Origin: Pristionchus mayeri
Lineage: Eukaryota; Nematoda; Chromadorea; Rhabditida; Neodiplogasteridae
Reading direction: 5' to 3'
Assembly (NCBI GenBank): GCA_036245805.1
Contig: BTRK01000004.1
Span: 19,034,001 to 19,098,000 of the forward strand
Length of the DNA stretch: 64,000 nucleotides
Shown: piece by piece, positions 1 to 11,161 of the stretch
How the letters are laid out: each line of letters begins with the position of its first letter
Numbering within the stretch: the stretch's first letter is position 1
Made by a program: the position numbers and the translations under genes
Notes under the pieces: generated by a model
Seen by the model: only the letters and a program-made list of their open reading frames with translations
The model's database searches: none
What the model was told of the DNA's origin: nothing

Positions 1-383
1 AAAAATACAAGAAACAGCAAGAAGAAACAGATAAAGCAATGTGTGATAACGACCAGACTTAAATTGACGTCTGCACTCTGCTGGCGCACGTAAATTGGGG
101 CAGAGACTGAATAATCTCCGCCTGGGATGTAAAGGGTAGGGCTAACATGCAAATGGACCATGGAAATGAGCCAAAAACGTTCAAATCTTGCTCCAATCCA
201 TGCCAAAATGTTCCAACTCTTCCGGAAGACTTTGCACTTTCCCCTCCTTCTTCCTCATTCCTCGCTCTCCCCCTCAAAAGAGCGGCAGAGTCTTCCTCTT
301 CATCTTCCTCTCCGCACTCTAGACTACAGTCATCAATATAGTGGAGTCGTAAATGTCGCGCGCGTTCAGAGAGAACGGAATAC

Positions 384-3300
384 GTGCGCATGAAGAAAAT
401 GGGAAAAGTCACGAAGTGCAATGGACGAATAGTGGAATCGACAGTACGCCTTCGGTACACAGCTTCTATAGGACAAAGAGGGAGAAAGTACCGATAGCAT
501 CTGCTCAGCTTCTCGAGAAGTTCCCTTGGCTGCGCATCGCTGCTGTAACTGCGGCAACTATGCTGCTGACTCGAAGATGTGCTAAAACGATGCTTCATGC
601 ATTAATTTGAATAACTTGGCTGGATTCTGTGAAGACGTGCGCTCTTGCTAGAGTTTTCTCGATCTAGAAATTGAATGAAAACAGTTTGCCTCTCCCCTCG
701 TTTTTTTTGATTCCTCTGAGAGCACGTACGTGATTATTGAAAGTGCAATTATGGATTACAAGTTCGCTTGTTTACCAGTAGTACAGTCGTTTCGATTCTC
801 ACCCTACGCTATTGCCGAAGGAATACGTCGAAAATCAGTTGTTTTCCCACCTTGGCGAAGCGAGGAAAGAGTGGACGTCGGGAGTGTGCTGTTGAAAGCT
901 ACTGTGATTTGAATTTTTGTCAAACGAATTCGACGTAGACAGCTCGGCTTTCATCATCTGCAATTTGTAAATGTCTTCTTTCATAATAAATAGAAATGAA
1001 GCAATTCCACTATTTTTGAGTTGGTATGAAGCAGAGAAGAAGGGAACATTTTGTTTATCGCGAGAAACGCTCATTTGCCTCTCACCTTCGTTCGAGAGAT
1101 GTGGCTGCTGCTCAGAATTCGCTCTATTTCGGCAAGGCGGCATTTACGACAGTTCACTCCTGGAATAAGCGCCATTCAGGATTCGCTGCCTATTGGGTCA
1201 TTCAATGGGGAGGGCGCACCTTCTCCGATGGGGCAGTTGTTGGTCGTCGAACGACAGGCGAACTTACGGTTGCGCGAACGCCTGCGATAAACAATTCATG
1301 GCTATTTCGGGAAGACTAAGTAGCACATTTTTACCCACTACTCCATTTTTTTGGTTTATCAGCCCAGTGGTAAACAGAGTAAGATATTTAAAAATGGCAG
1401 AGTAGGATGGCCCAAACTACGAAATAGACGTATATGAGTGACTATCTGAGAGAATTGAGCAATTCTACCTATGAGCCGTACAGTGAAAAATAAAGTGTTT
1501 ATTTTAAGATGTCCATAGGGGTAACTTTTCACGTAGAGTCCGAAAATCGACCTTAGGAAGCCGTATCTCTCACCCCTCATTTCGTGTTATTTGCTGAACT
1601 TGGGTGGTCGGTTTTTCTAACTTTTGAACGGCTCATCCAAACCCCATACATATATAGTAATTCTGAAAGATCTCGACGAGATAAGCATTTTTACTGTTGG
1701 AAGTGAAGAGCTCGCTCATCTTTGAAAAAAGTTACGGCCGTTTGAAATCAAAAATTTGCATAAAAATTGACGACCTGAAAAAATTTTTGGGGGCTGTCGT
1801 TTTTTAATTAGTCGCATTAAAACCGCCATGAAAAAGTACCCCTAATGCCAAATTTTCTCCAAAAAAGTCGTTCCCCTAAAAGGTTTCCTGGATCCCGCAA
1901 AATGCCGCACTGCAGATTTCCCCATATTTCAAATGAACGAGGTTCAATAACAAAATACGTCATTCACTCCCCTTGAGTGCAATTGATGTTTTTAACTCAT
2001 TTTCACTTTATTTTGAACATTTTGAACAGCTTAAATATTATTTGTGTGGACATTAGATTTTGCCTCTCGATGTCACAGCCATAATCGGAAAAATCAATGC
2101 AAATTTGTATTTTCTGCTTTTTCCAATTCACATACATTTTGTATTTCTCAGATTTTCAAAGTTGTTATATTCAATATCAACCATTTGTTCTATAGAATTA
2201 ATATAAAAATTCTTAGATACTGAATGATTTGTAGTGCGTACTGTTTCAGATAGTAGCCGTACTCCGAAGATTGTACTCGGAAGAATTCAACAATAGCAAT
2301 GTTTTATTACAAAATTCACATGATATAATATGATTAAGGCTCGAATATGTCCTTTTGGACCTCCTTCTTGGTGTAATGATCAAAGAATATTTCAAACTCG
2401 TCCTCTCCTTCCTCATTGTCGCATTCCTCCTCAATCTCCCATTCTCCTTCATCCTCTCCTTCCTCCACTTTCCATTCCACTACATTTGACCAATCGTCCG
2501 CCATCTCCACATCTGATCTTCTTCCTCTAACCACCACCGTCATCTTCACAGGAGTGATGATCAACTTTCCGATGAACTTCTTCACTTGTTCCCTGCTCAT
2601 TCGTTCATCCAAAGCGATAGTCTTGTCTGCACACATCCTCTTGAAAGCAGTCTCAGGATCAGCTCGTTTCCGTTCCTTCCTTCTCTCCAAAGCGAATTTC
2701 TTGATCATTTCCTTTGCTTTATCTGAGTATCGGCCACTCTTCCTGCTAGATCTCAGTCCCCACCCCATCGAAAGGAGTCGCACAGTCTTGTCGAAGAACT
2801 CTCCTGCGCGATCTTGGAGAGCAGTCAAGGTATTCGTCTGCACATAGTTCTCCAGGCATCGGCCGTATAGCTTGAGAGCCTCGTCCATTCCAGTGATCTT
2901 GAGGGGATGAATCTTGTGTACTCCGTAGTCGAGATGATTGAGGTAGTTGCTATGCCTGAGGAAAGTGGCCCCACACCAGCACGCGAACGTGAGTCCCTTC
3001 TTGCCGCCCTTCGTCTCCGGAATCGGTTGCACTGCTACATCGTGATCTTGATCTCCCGTCTCTTTCACATCGATGCTCTTGGGATTGTAGTGCCAGAAGT
3101 CCCCAGGTGCTCTCGCCTTGATCTTCGAGTATTCCGTATTGGCCGTGTTGTAATCGGCGTATCTGCCACCTCGACGAATCTCCTTGTAGGTTCCAGCATT
3201 CGAGTACAGTTTCTTGTACACCTCTCCTACTCCGATACCATAGTATTTCCACACTCTCAGTCCATCTCCTTCTCTCTTGAAATAACTATAATCCGTGACT

Positions 3301-6300
3301 CGTTTGATTTCCGAGGCTTTCGGCTCAGCAGCAGGGTCTTCCATCACTCCCAGGTACACAGACACACCTTTCATCAGAGGTGGCGTCGTCAGTGCGTCGA
3401 ACATATCCTTCTGGCTGCGTATCTTGGCCCTCCCAGCGTTGACCTCTGTTCTGATCTTGAACTTGGCATTCGCAGCTCCTCGATCTGGTGCTCCCTTGCC
3501 GTTCTGGCTCTCAGAAAAACTCCATCCTATTATATTAACTCCTGTCTCTTTGGCGATGGAGGGGATGGAACCGAGTGTGGCTGAGCAGTGATAGTTGGCT
3601 TAAATGCGATATAATTATCGATAATATTCTCCAATCCCTCACCAGCGTTATCGCTGCGGATGTGGACGTCAGTAATGCCAACACTGTTCAGTTCGTTGAG
3701 CAGCTGCGTCAGAATGGTAACAGCCGATCCTGAGTTCTGCAATGGTCAGTTGGTTGTCTCCGATCTCACCATTCAGCCTCACTTATGGATCGTCTTCGAT
3801 CATCTGAATGAAAAGATGAGTGACCAGAGTATTGCTGATGTTTGCAGTGACATGAGCGAAGCTCCAGCTGAGCCCTTTCTTGCCGAAGTAGTCCTTAAAT
3901 ATCGAAGATCATTTTTGGCTAGTTGAAATAGTAGATACCGCCTGGGGTTCGTACGGCTTGGTATTCAGGAATTTCTGGCCGTAATCGATCCAGATATCAG
4001 CGTGGTACTCTGGCAGATTCTCAATGATGTACCGATGCACTTCCTCAGTATATTTTGCGCGTAGCTCAAATTGGAAATATTGTGAAAGACTATAACTCGA
4101 GTGATTACTGCGTGGGCCTTCAGTGCATCTATCGTCTCTCGATGGTTGTTGAGATTAAATATCATTTCCCGAATTTCGTCTGATGGATCGTTGAGTAGAA
4201 TGGTAGTGAGTAGATCGCTCATCTGTCTAGAAATACATATTTTAAAAACACCTCAAAAATTTATACCTGAATGTTTTGTCGATATGAACACACCGAGGAC
4301 ACTGATGTTTGTGTTCATGGGATAACACTGCTGCGTATTTGGGATTGTGCGGGTCAGACAAGGCATAGATCAAGCTATGGTCTCCAATTAGACTGTCATT
4401 CTTCAGATGCAATGAATAATCGTGTTTGAGATACAATCGTATCTCCATCCATTCATTCCACATCTTCTTCGAATCTTCCTTATCAATCTTCCCCTTTCTT
4501 AGCAACCAATCGATCATATCCTTAATCTCGTCGAAGGCCTAAGAATATCAATTTGTTTCTTTGTTTTTCCTAATGGAAACCTCGTATGCGAAGGCTTTGA
4601 AGGAATCCACACATTGCATGGCCTTTCTCTGAGTGGAAGGAGCAGCATTGAGAAAGCGCATCATTGTAGAGTCAGAATATACGAATTCACTCAGATCCTG
4701 CTCTTCCATGAACTGCTTGAATCCCCGAATAGTTTCGGCCTTCGACTGCTGGCGGATCATATTACTGATCTCGATTCTCTCTCCCGTCGACAGCTTGACT
4801 GACTTCGTTCCGAAAGGCATCTGTGTCATCCCGCTGAAATGTGTTTATTTACAGAATATATTTTTTGGTTACCTTGTCAAGTAGTGAATGAAGTAGAGTG
4901 AATTCTTCGTTGCCCATCCATCTCTAGTAGTCAAAACCTCAGGAGGAATCTCCTGACTCGCCCAGATCCTCTTCGCATTGGTGAACATGTAGTTACTGAG
5001 TCCAGGGAAGAAAGGAAGAACCTGTCCGAATGTCATCGGACCAGCAACGACGGAGAGAATGATGTCACGAGTGCGAGCGTCAGTCTCCTGCATCCACAGA
5101 TGGTTCACTTGCTCAAGAATTCCACTTGTTGATTGCGAGGCCATTCCATCCCATTCTCCATACCTTCCCGTCTTGCACACACGGTCCCTCATCTCCGTTT
5201 CCGATCCGGGAGCGACTGATTCGATCATTTTGCCAATCATTTTGTCGACGGCACGAACTTTGCGAGTTTTGGTATCTCTCGCATAATCCACAAAGTTCAT
5301 TTTCGGACACACCCGATCCACTTCGGCAGCTCTCGCAAAGGCAACGAATGCAGACTCCAAAGCAGTTTCCTCTCTCTTCTCGAACATCGGCTCATCTGGA
5401 TTGTCAGCTGGATTTCATGGCTTGTCGCACTTCTCCTCCTTCTTCTCTTCGATTGCAAGGATAATCTCATCATGGTGGTCTTTGCAAAGCGCTGAAATTT
5501 TAAATTACTTTTTATAATTTATGGTTTAGTATTTTTTTATTAATGTGTTATTTCTATTTATATTATATTTACAGCCTGAGTTCACTTAATAAAGTGAATG
5601 ATTTTTCAGTATTTTTATTAGAATCATAACAAAATCGATTCTCATGTTCGTAATTCGAAAAAGGAACAAACGGAGACCGACGTGGAGATGTTGTCCTTTC
5701 GAAATCAAATAGCCTCGCGCCTCCTCACGGGTAAGATAGAATGCCCTACCACTGCGGTCGATGTGTCTGGGTGGGTTATGAGGATCGATTGGCCAGCTAC
5801 ACGAAGCAACGTCCTTCCCTTAACGATGAATGTATGTAAAAAGCAGGATTGCGATAGCTCACCTGATACTTTGTGATATCGAATATGGTTGTAGTCTTTC
5901 GTTTTCCATTTATAGACCAGCTCATTCATATGTGACTCGCATACATGAATGTTGGAGGATAGATCGTTCGTATTATCGGGGTTCAATCGATATACAGCTC
6001 CACCACGAGTAATTGCGAGATCCAAATCATCGAAAGCGCCATATTCCTTTCCATGATTACTCTTCATGAGCTCGTCAGCACTGGAACATTCTTCCGTCAA
6101 TAATGTTTTCGCAGCAAATTCTGTATTTCAAACCTGAACAACTTAGGGGAACATCCACTTGATACATTCATTGCCTTACTGCGGTGTTGAAGCTTGTCGT
6201 CGGAGAGTCTCTTTACCGAGAACCAGCATCTATTCTCATTCTTAAGGCAATCCGTTTAGCAATTATAGTAATTTCACAACCTGTGGTGCAGACTCCACAT

Positions 6301-9300
6301 GATAAAGAAGCGTTGGAATTATTAGAAATTGAAGTAGCATCGCTGAATGGGAAAAATCATCGCTGAATGGGAAAATTAGAGTGAAGAACACCAAATTAAA
6401 CTGGTTGAACAAGAACAAGAAAAGATGGTTCCCTACTGCTATCTCCTCTGTGTGCTTGGCTTTCCTTCTTTCTCGTCTACTCTCTCATTTGTCCATTCTC
6501 CCTCGTCTGAAAGTAGTAAACACGAGGGTCGGCGCGGGTGAAAGCGAAAGGAGCAAGAAAGAGGGGGGGGGGGATTCATAATAATAATAATAATAATAAT
6601 TTATCATGTTATTTGGGACTAGGAATGATTGTTACTTACTTAGACAACGTGAAAACATGATATACGATGTCACAACTAAGCGACAAAGGATAGGATGCAA
6701 AAAGCAAAAAGCGGAAAGCAAAAAGCGGAAATAATTATAGCTTTTTACGAAAAGTCTTGACGCTACTTGACAGTATAATACTATTGGAAAGGGAGTTCCA
6801 CCTATTGACTACACGATTACAAATGAAATAATCTAGAGATGTTCTATTAAAGCGGTGCTTTTTTAACTGGATACAATTACGGCGGGAAAGTCTACTACTA
6901 GACGGACGAAGGAAAAAATTATAGTCTGCTATCTCTAATTCTCTATGCACAATTTTATAAGTACAACACAAATCGATGAGCCCTCTACGGCTCTCGAGGG
7001 GGGTGAGGCCGAGGGTGTGCAGTCGATTGGTGTAGTCGGTCCGAGGGAGCTTGCACTTGTGGAAAACTCTCTCGCTGAACTTTCTCTGAACACTTTCAAT
7101 TAACGTGACATTTCTTTTATCAGAGGGAGACCATACTTCACTACCATATTCTAATATGGGCCTAACATATACAGAAAACAGGCGTGAATAGAGCTTCGGA
7201 CTACGTGAGGAAAAGGTTCTGGTAATGTACGCACAACGGGCACGTGCTCGAGAGACAATGGACTTAATATGACTATCGAATGAGAGACGATTATCGTAAG
7301 AAACTCCTAGGTCTTTAAATACAGTAGTGATAGGAAGGACATGGTTGTCAATTGTGAAATCTACTGTGGGGTGTCTAGAGCCTATTCTCATGATAACGGT
7401 TTTGGTGGTGGAAATAGATAAACCCCAGGTATGGGACCAATTGGAGAGAGAGTCGAGAGCTAATTGGAGCAGCGAGGGATTATCAATATCATAAAGCTTG
7501 ATGTCATCAGCGTAAACATTACAATGGATACCAGGAGGAAGGACACGAGAAATATCAGAAATGTAGAGGCTAAACAGCAAAGGCCCTAAGCAAGAGCCTT
7601 GTGGGACTCCCGAAGTGACCTGATATAATGGAGAGAAACTATTGTCGACAACGACAGACTGTGTCCTACCGTTAAGAAAAGACGCTATCCATCTAAGAAG
7701 GCTGCCAGTAATACCGAGGAGGGAACACTTGTGTAGTAGCAAGTCAATTGGTATTGAATCAAATGCTTTACTAAAGTCGATGAATGCGACAGAGATAATC
7801 TGTTTGTTATCGAGGGCTTTGTACCAATGGGAAAGTGATGAGAGCAAAGAGGAGATACAAGATCGCTTTGCGCGAAAGCCATGCTGAAATGGACACAAGA
7901 GATTGTTGGTAGTAAGATATTCAACGAGAGCTTTACAAATGATTCTTTCAAATACTTTAGACGAGGAGCATGTAAGAGAGATGGGCCGATATGAGGAAGG
8001 ATCGCTTTTGGGACCCTTACGCTTGTAAACTGCGCGAACGAAAGCGGTCTTCCAAATAGAGGGACATACACCGAGGAGTTGGAAGCGATGGAAAAGAAAA
8101 GATAGTGGAGCGAAAATGTTATCAGCAGTGTTCTTGAGAAACACGTACGGAAGAAAATCAGGAGAAGTCGAGTTGCGAGAGGGGAGGGACTTGATTATCT
8201 AGTGAAAAGTAACAAGATCGATGTCGATCTATCAGACAGAGGTACGGTTTGGTGAAGTCGAGATTGCAATCTATTGGAAAAAGAGGCACGGAAAGTTTCA
8301 GCGAGAACAGCCGCTTTTGAGGAAGCGGTAGAATGATGACAACCATTAGAAATGAGCGTGGGGAGAGATGGGGATTCGTCTTTTATCCTATCGGATGCGA
8401 GACGATAAAAAGCGCGAAGATTGCGGGATTTGACAAGTTTAAGTTCATTTGATCTAGCAGTTTCCCGAAAACTCTTACGCAGGAGCTTACTAGTACGGAG
8501 GAAAGGCTCGGTACCTAAGTTTCTACGACGACGAAAAAGATTACGGCATTTCTTAATGAGTCTCTTTGTTTTGTTAGAGAGGAGAGATCGCTTTGAGGAA
8601 GGCGTGATAATGGGGACAAACGAGTCGATGAGATAGTGGACAATGCTAATGAAGGAGTTATAAAGATAGTCTAGATCGTTACTCGACGAGAACAATGAAA
8701 CCCAATCAATTGATGATAGATGACTATTGATCGCTTCCCAGTTAGCACGAGAGAAATCGCGCCTAGGAGGATCGGAAGGGGAGGGAAGGGAGCCAGCGAG
8801 GTGAAAAGTAACGAGACTATGGTCAAGAGAGGGTAAAGGAGGCTCAACTCTAGCGCGAGTGATAAGACGTGTATCTGAGGTTAGAATAATGTCGAGTATT
8901 CTATCGTTCCTAGTGGGTTCAGTAACTAGTTGGTGGAGGGAGGAAGATATTGAGAAATGAAGGAGTACATCGCCATGGGGAGAGAGAGCGGACTGATTGA
9001 TCCAATCGATATCACCACAATTGAGATCCCCACAGATTCGTGCGACAAACAAAATAACGGGGAAATGCGTGAGAAGGAATACGCTGATTCTCAAACGTTT
9101 AAAAAACAAAAAGTGTAAAAGTAGGAAATTACTTTAGAAAAAAATAGAGCATACATTTTATTTGTTTTCTTCGAATTCGGCACGTAATGCAAAAATTGAG
9201 TGACGACAAGCATCGATCCTATTAAAATAATGTTCAGGTTCATAAAATGTTCAAAATAAAGTGAAAATGAGTTAAAAACATCAATTGCACTCAAGGGGAG

Positions 9301-9924
9301 TGAATGACGTATTTTGTTATTGAACCTCGTTCATTTGAAATATGGGGAAATCTGCAGTGCGGCATTTTGCGGGATCCAGGAAACCTTTTAGGGGAACGAC
9401 TTTTTTGGAGAAAATTTGGCATTAGGGGTACTTTTTCATGGCGGTTTTAATGCGACTAATTAAAAAACGACAGCCCCCAAAAATTTTTTCAGGTCGTCAA
9501 TTTTTATGCAAATTTTTGATTTCAAACGGCCGTAACTTTTTTCAAAGATGAGCGAGCTCTTCACTTCCAACAGTAAAAATGCTTATCTCGTCGAGATCTT
9601 TCAGAATTACTATATATGTATGGGGTTTGGATGAGCCGTTCAAAAGTTAGAAAAACCGACCACCCAAGTTCAGCAAATAACACGAAATGAGGGGTGAGAG
9701 ATACGGCTTCCTAAGGTCGATTTTCGGACTCTACGTGAAAAGTTACCCCTAGGGACATCTTAAAATAAACACTTTATTTTTCACTGTACGGCCTCTGCTC
9801 AGTTCTCTCAGATAGTCACTCATATCTCTTTCACTGACCGATAGAAGACAATGCATGCACGACAGATGTCCAGTCCGAGATGAGCCACGTTGGTTATCCC
9901 TCCGCAAACGAGACAGACGCGCTG
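384..9924 (-). CDS. Nuclear hormone receptor A (partial, split by a transposon)
   Basis: Zinc-finger transcription factor of the expanded nematode NHR family, expected to be nuclear and DNA-binding. The finger I exon (9924-9839, 86 nt) reads CLVCGG..H.GLDICRACIVFYR. The finger II exons are 1281-1220 (62 nt, FACRSTTNNCPIGEG) and 1159-1086 (VNCRKCRLAEIERIL). They join in phase with ordinary GT/AG sites. Further exons follow at 957-851 and 581-492 (ending RELLEKLSRCYR, matching the same exon of NHR-D), and probably 465-384. The ligand-binding domain runs off the left edge. The 86 and 62 nt exon lengths equal those of NHR-D. The intron between the fingers holds an 8.4 kb transposon. No short MPP..KK first exon was found upstream of 9924, so the gene may lack its start. 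Family assignment is firm; function of the locus is uncertain. Confidence 0.8.
1432..2023 (+). repeat. Left terminal inverted repeat of the 8.4 kb transposon
   Basis: Matches the reverse complement of 9244-9828 almost throughout, ending near the shared run TTTATTTTGAACATTTT. The outer ~60 bases differ by a short indel from the right copy. Confidence 0.9.
2334..6145 (-). CDS. DDE-like transposase of the 8.4 kb element, probably decayed
   Basis: At least nine exons. The N-terminal part (about 6145-5640) has a Cys/His segment (VCESH...YKW, then SCSWPIDPHNPPRHIDRSGR). The middle has FFPGLSNYMFTNAKR (about 4990) and a CPRC pair (about 4285). The C-terminal half has WIDYGQKFL (about 4000), then DYFGKKGLSWSFAHV (about 3900). 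SDNA (about 3650) joins across a 44 nt intron to NYHCSATLG, followed by SQNGKGAPDRGAA. A further CWCG...H..H finger-like motif and an acidic tail end at 2334. The two Asp-containing blocks and the GKG.PDR block resemble uncharacterised transposase-like proteins of cnidarians and fish that I recall; no family name is claimed. An in-frame TGA at 5415-5417 interrupts the join DKP/NPADNPDEP, so this copy may be inactive. Confidence 0.65.
6578..6600 (+). repeat. (ATA)n microsatellite, LINE tail
   Basis: ATA/ATT repeat of about eight units at the 3' end of the minus-strand LINE, directly next to a run of ten G. Confidence 0.85.
6735..9109 (-). pseudogene. LINE endonuclease/reverse transcriptase, frameshifted
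   Basis: The upstream reading frame (9109-8195) holds the end of an APE-type endonuclease (CGDLNCGDIDW, DIILTSD, LDHSLVTFHL). The second frame (8144-6735) holds the reverse transcriptase: SYRPISLT, FQHGFRAKRS, AFIDFSKAFD, SGVPQGSCLGPLLFSLY and the catalytic YADDIKLY. It ends in a thumb/C-terminal region with VRPILEYGSEVW. The two frames differ, with the shift near 8160-8200, so no full-length protein can be made. The catalytic YADD is intact. The clade is uncertain (CR1, Jockey or related). Confidence 0.88.
9244..9828 (-). repeat. Right terminal inverted repeat of the 8.4 kb transposon
   Basis: Inverted copy of 1432-2023. Its outer end lies only about 10 bases inside the donor site of the NHR-A finger I exon (9839), so the intron's 5' end is almost directly the transposon end. 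Confidence 0.9.
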
Positions 9925-11161
9925 CTGAAGAACATTGGTTAGACCACCCACAACAACCACAACGAGGATACTAGAGAATCCTTTAAGTTCGGATCTTCCC
10001 AATAAAAGAAAGGCAAAGAGAAATGGAAAAGGACCGTTTTGATGGTTTTCGGTCGTGCCATCTTGCCGGTGTCAGTGAACAGAGCCAGTCGATCGCTGGC
10101 GGTGTGGGAGGTAGAACGATAATGGAAAACAACGAAGTGGATAGAAGACGAGAGTAGAAAAGGAGGAGAGAGTGAGAGAGAATGAAGGAACGGAGAGTGG
10201 GCAAAGATCTAGGGCAGAATAGAGAGACGAGAAAACAGAGAAAGAGAGTGCGAATGTTCAGTGGTGAGGAGAGGGACACATTGCATAGTGCATCCATCCA
10301 TTTGTTATTCGTTTTGTGCTTTAGGATAATAAGAATCTCGAGTATATTGGGCTTACTTCATGCTTACATGTAAAAAGACTGATTATACACCAAAGGTGTT
10401 TGATGTAGAATAAGTGCACCCAATCTTCCAGCTGCTATCAACGAAAACCCCAAAACTCTCATGGTTAGATAAATCAAGTTCTGCTGAATTGTAGCAGAAC
10501 CATCCGATTTCGCATGTTCTCATGTGTCATCTCACATGTTCTCATCTGCCGTTTCTTCCCTAGTGCCGCACTAGTAGTGCGTATGTACCCCGCGACTGCA
10601 TGAGAAGGGAAGATGCGACGGCAGTGACTGGAGGTCAATTTCAACTTAAATTTTCAATTTATAGTTGTTTTACATGCCGATATTCGGGAAAGAGTCGGAG
10701 TGAGTTCTGCTTGATATTTCTCCCGCCTCATTTCTCTTCCTCCCTCTTTATTACGAAAACGTACGGGTATGGTTATTCTTTATCGAGTTGGGATTAACTC
10801 GGCTGACGAGATTTAATCGATCATAATTTGTTTCCACCACATCTTATTCATTACATATTTTCACGATTCCAGAGCACAATTTTAAAAACTATGACAACGA
10901 TTTGAAAATTAAAGAGAAATGTGCCATGTTCGACGATTCCGTCAATCCTTCACTTCTCTAGTAACGCGATAGGAGAAGCTTTCCTCGCCAAAGACATTCA
11001 ACAGCCGCAGCACCTCGAAATGCTCCGAAGCACAGGCCGAACGTTGCTGAATTAAATATTTTTTGATATTGATAGTTCAACCGGTCTTTTCTTCCCAATC
11101 AAAATGCTAATAACGTCACCTACATTACTGCTATTTCTCGGTTATCTAAAAATAGAACGAG
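9925..11161. other. Intergenic stretch with no supported gene
   Basis: Purine-rich tracts (10140-10290) give spurious ORFs on both strands. Upstream of the NHR-A finger I exon I see no short first exon of the kind found in NHR-B, C and D. A small hairpin (TTCTGCTGAATTGTAGCAGAA) lies near 10480. Nothing else is recognised. Confidence 0.5.

Larger units (their letters stand above)
6577..9110 (-). mobile_element. 5'-truncated non-LTR retrotransposon (CR1/Jockey-like LINE)
   Basis: Lies inside the 8.4 kb transposon in minus orientation. The coding sequence starts within the endonuclease domain and runs through reverse transcriptase to 6735. The 3' end carries an (ATT)n run on the minus strand (6578-6600), as expected of a LINE tail. 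The endonuclease N-terminus is missing, consistent with the usual 5' truncation on insertion. Confidence 0.85.
1432..9828. mobile_element. Large DNA transposon with ~590 bp terminal inverted repeats
   Basis: Positions 1432-2023 and 9244-9828 are long inverted copies of each other, near identical apart from small indels close to the outer ends (a shared outer motif is ATATGAGTGACTATCTGAGA). Between them lies a multi-exon transposase gene on the minus strand and a LINE fragment. The element sits in the intron between the two zinc-finger exons of NHR-A. I could not define a clear target-site duplication: the flanking bases at the two ends do not match. Long inverted repeats plus an internal DDE-like transposase indicate a cut-and-paste element, but I cannot place it in a named superfamily. 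Confidence 0.85.

Noticed and set aside
59..598. 179-codon minus-strand ORF as a separate gene
   Set aside because: Part of it (581-492 and possibly 465-384) is better explained as NHR-A exons with proper splice sites; the acidic low-complexity remainder has no support.
9983..10373. Overlapping ORFs in the purine-rich 10.1-10.3 kb tract
   Set aside because: Biased composition keeps several frames open on both strands; no exon signals or domains.
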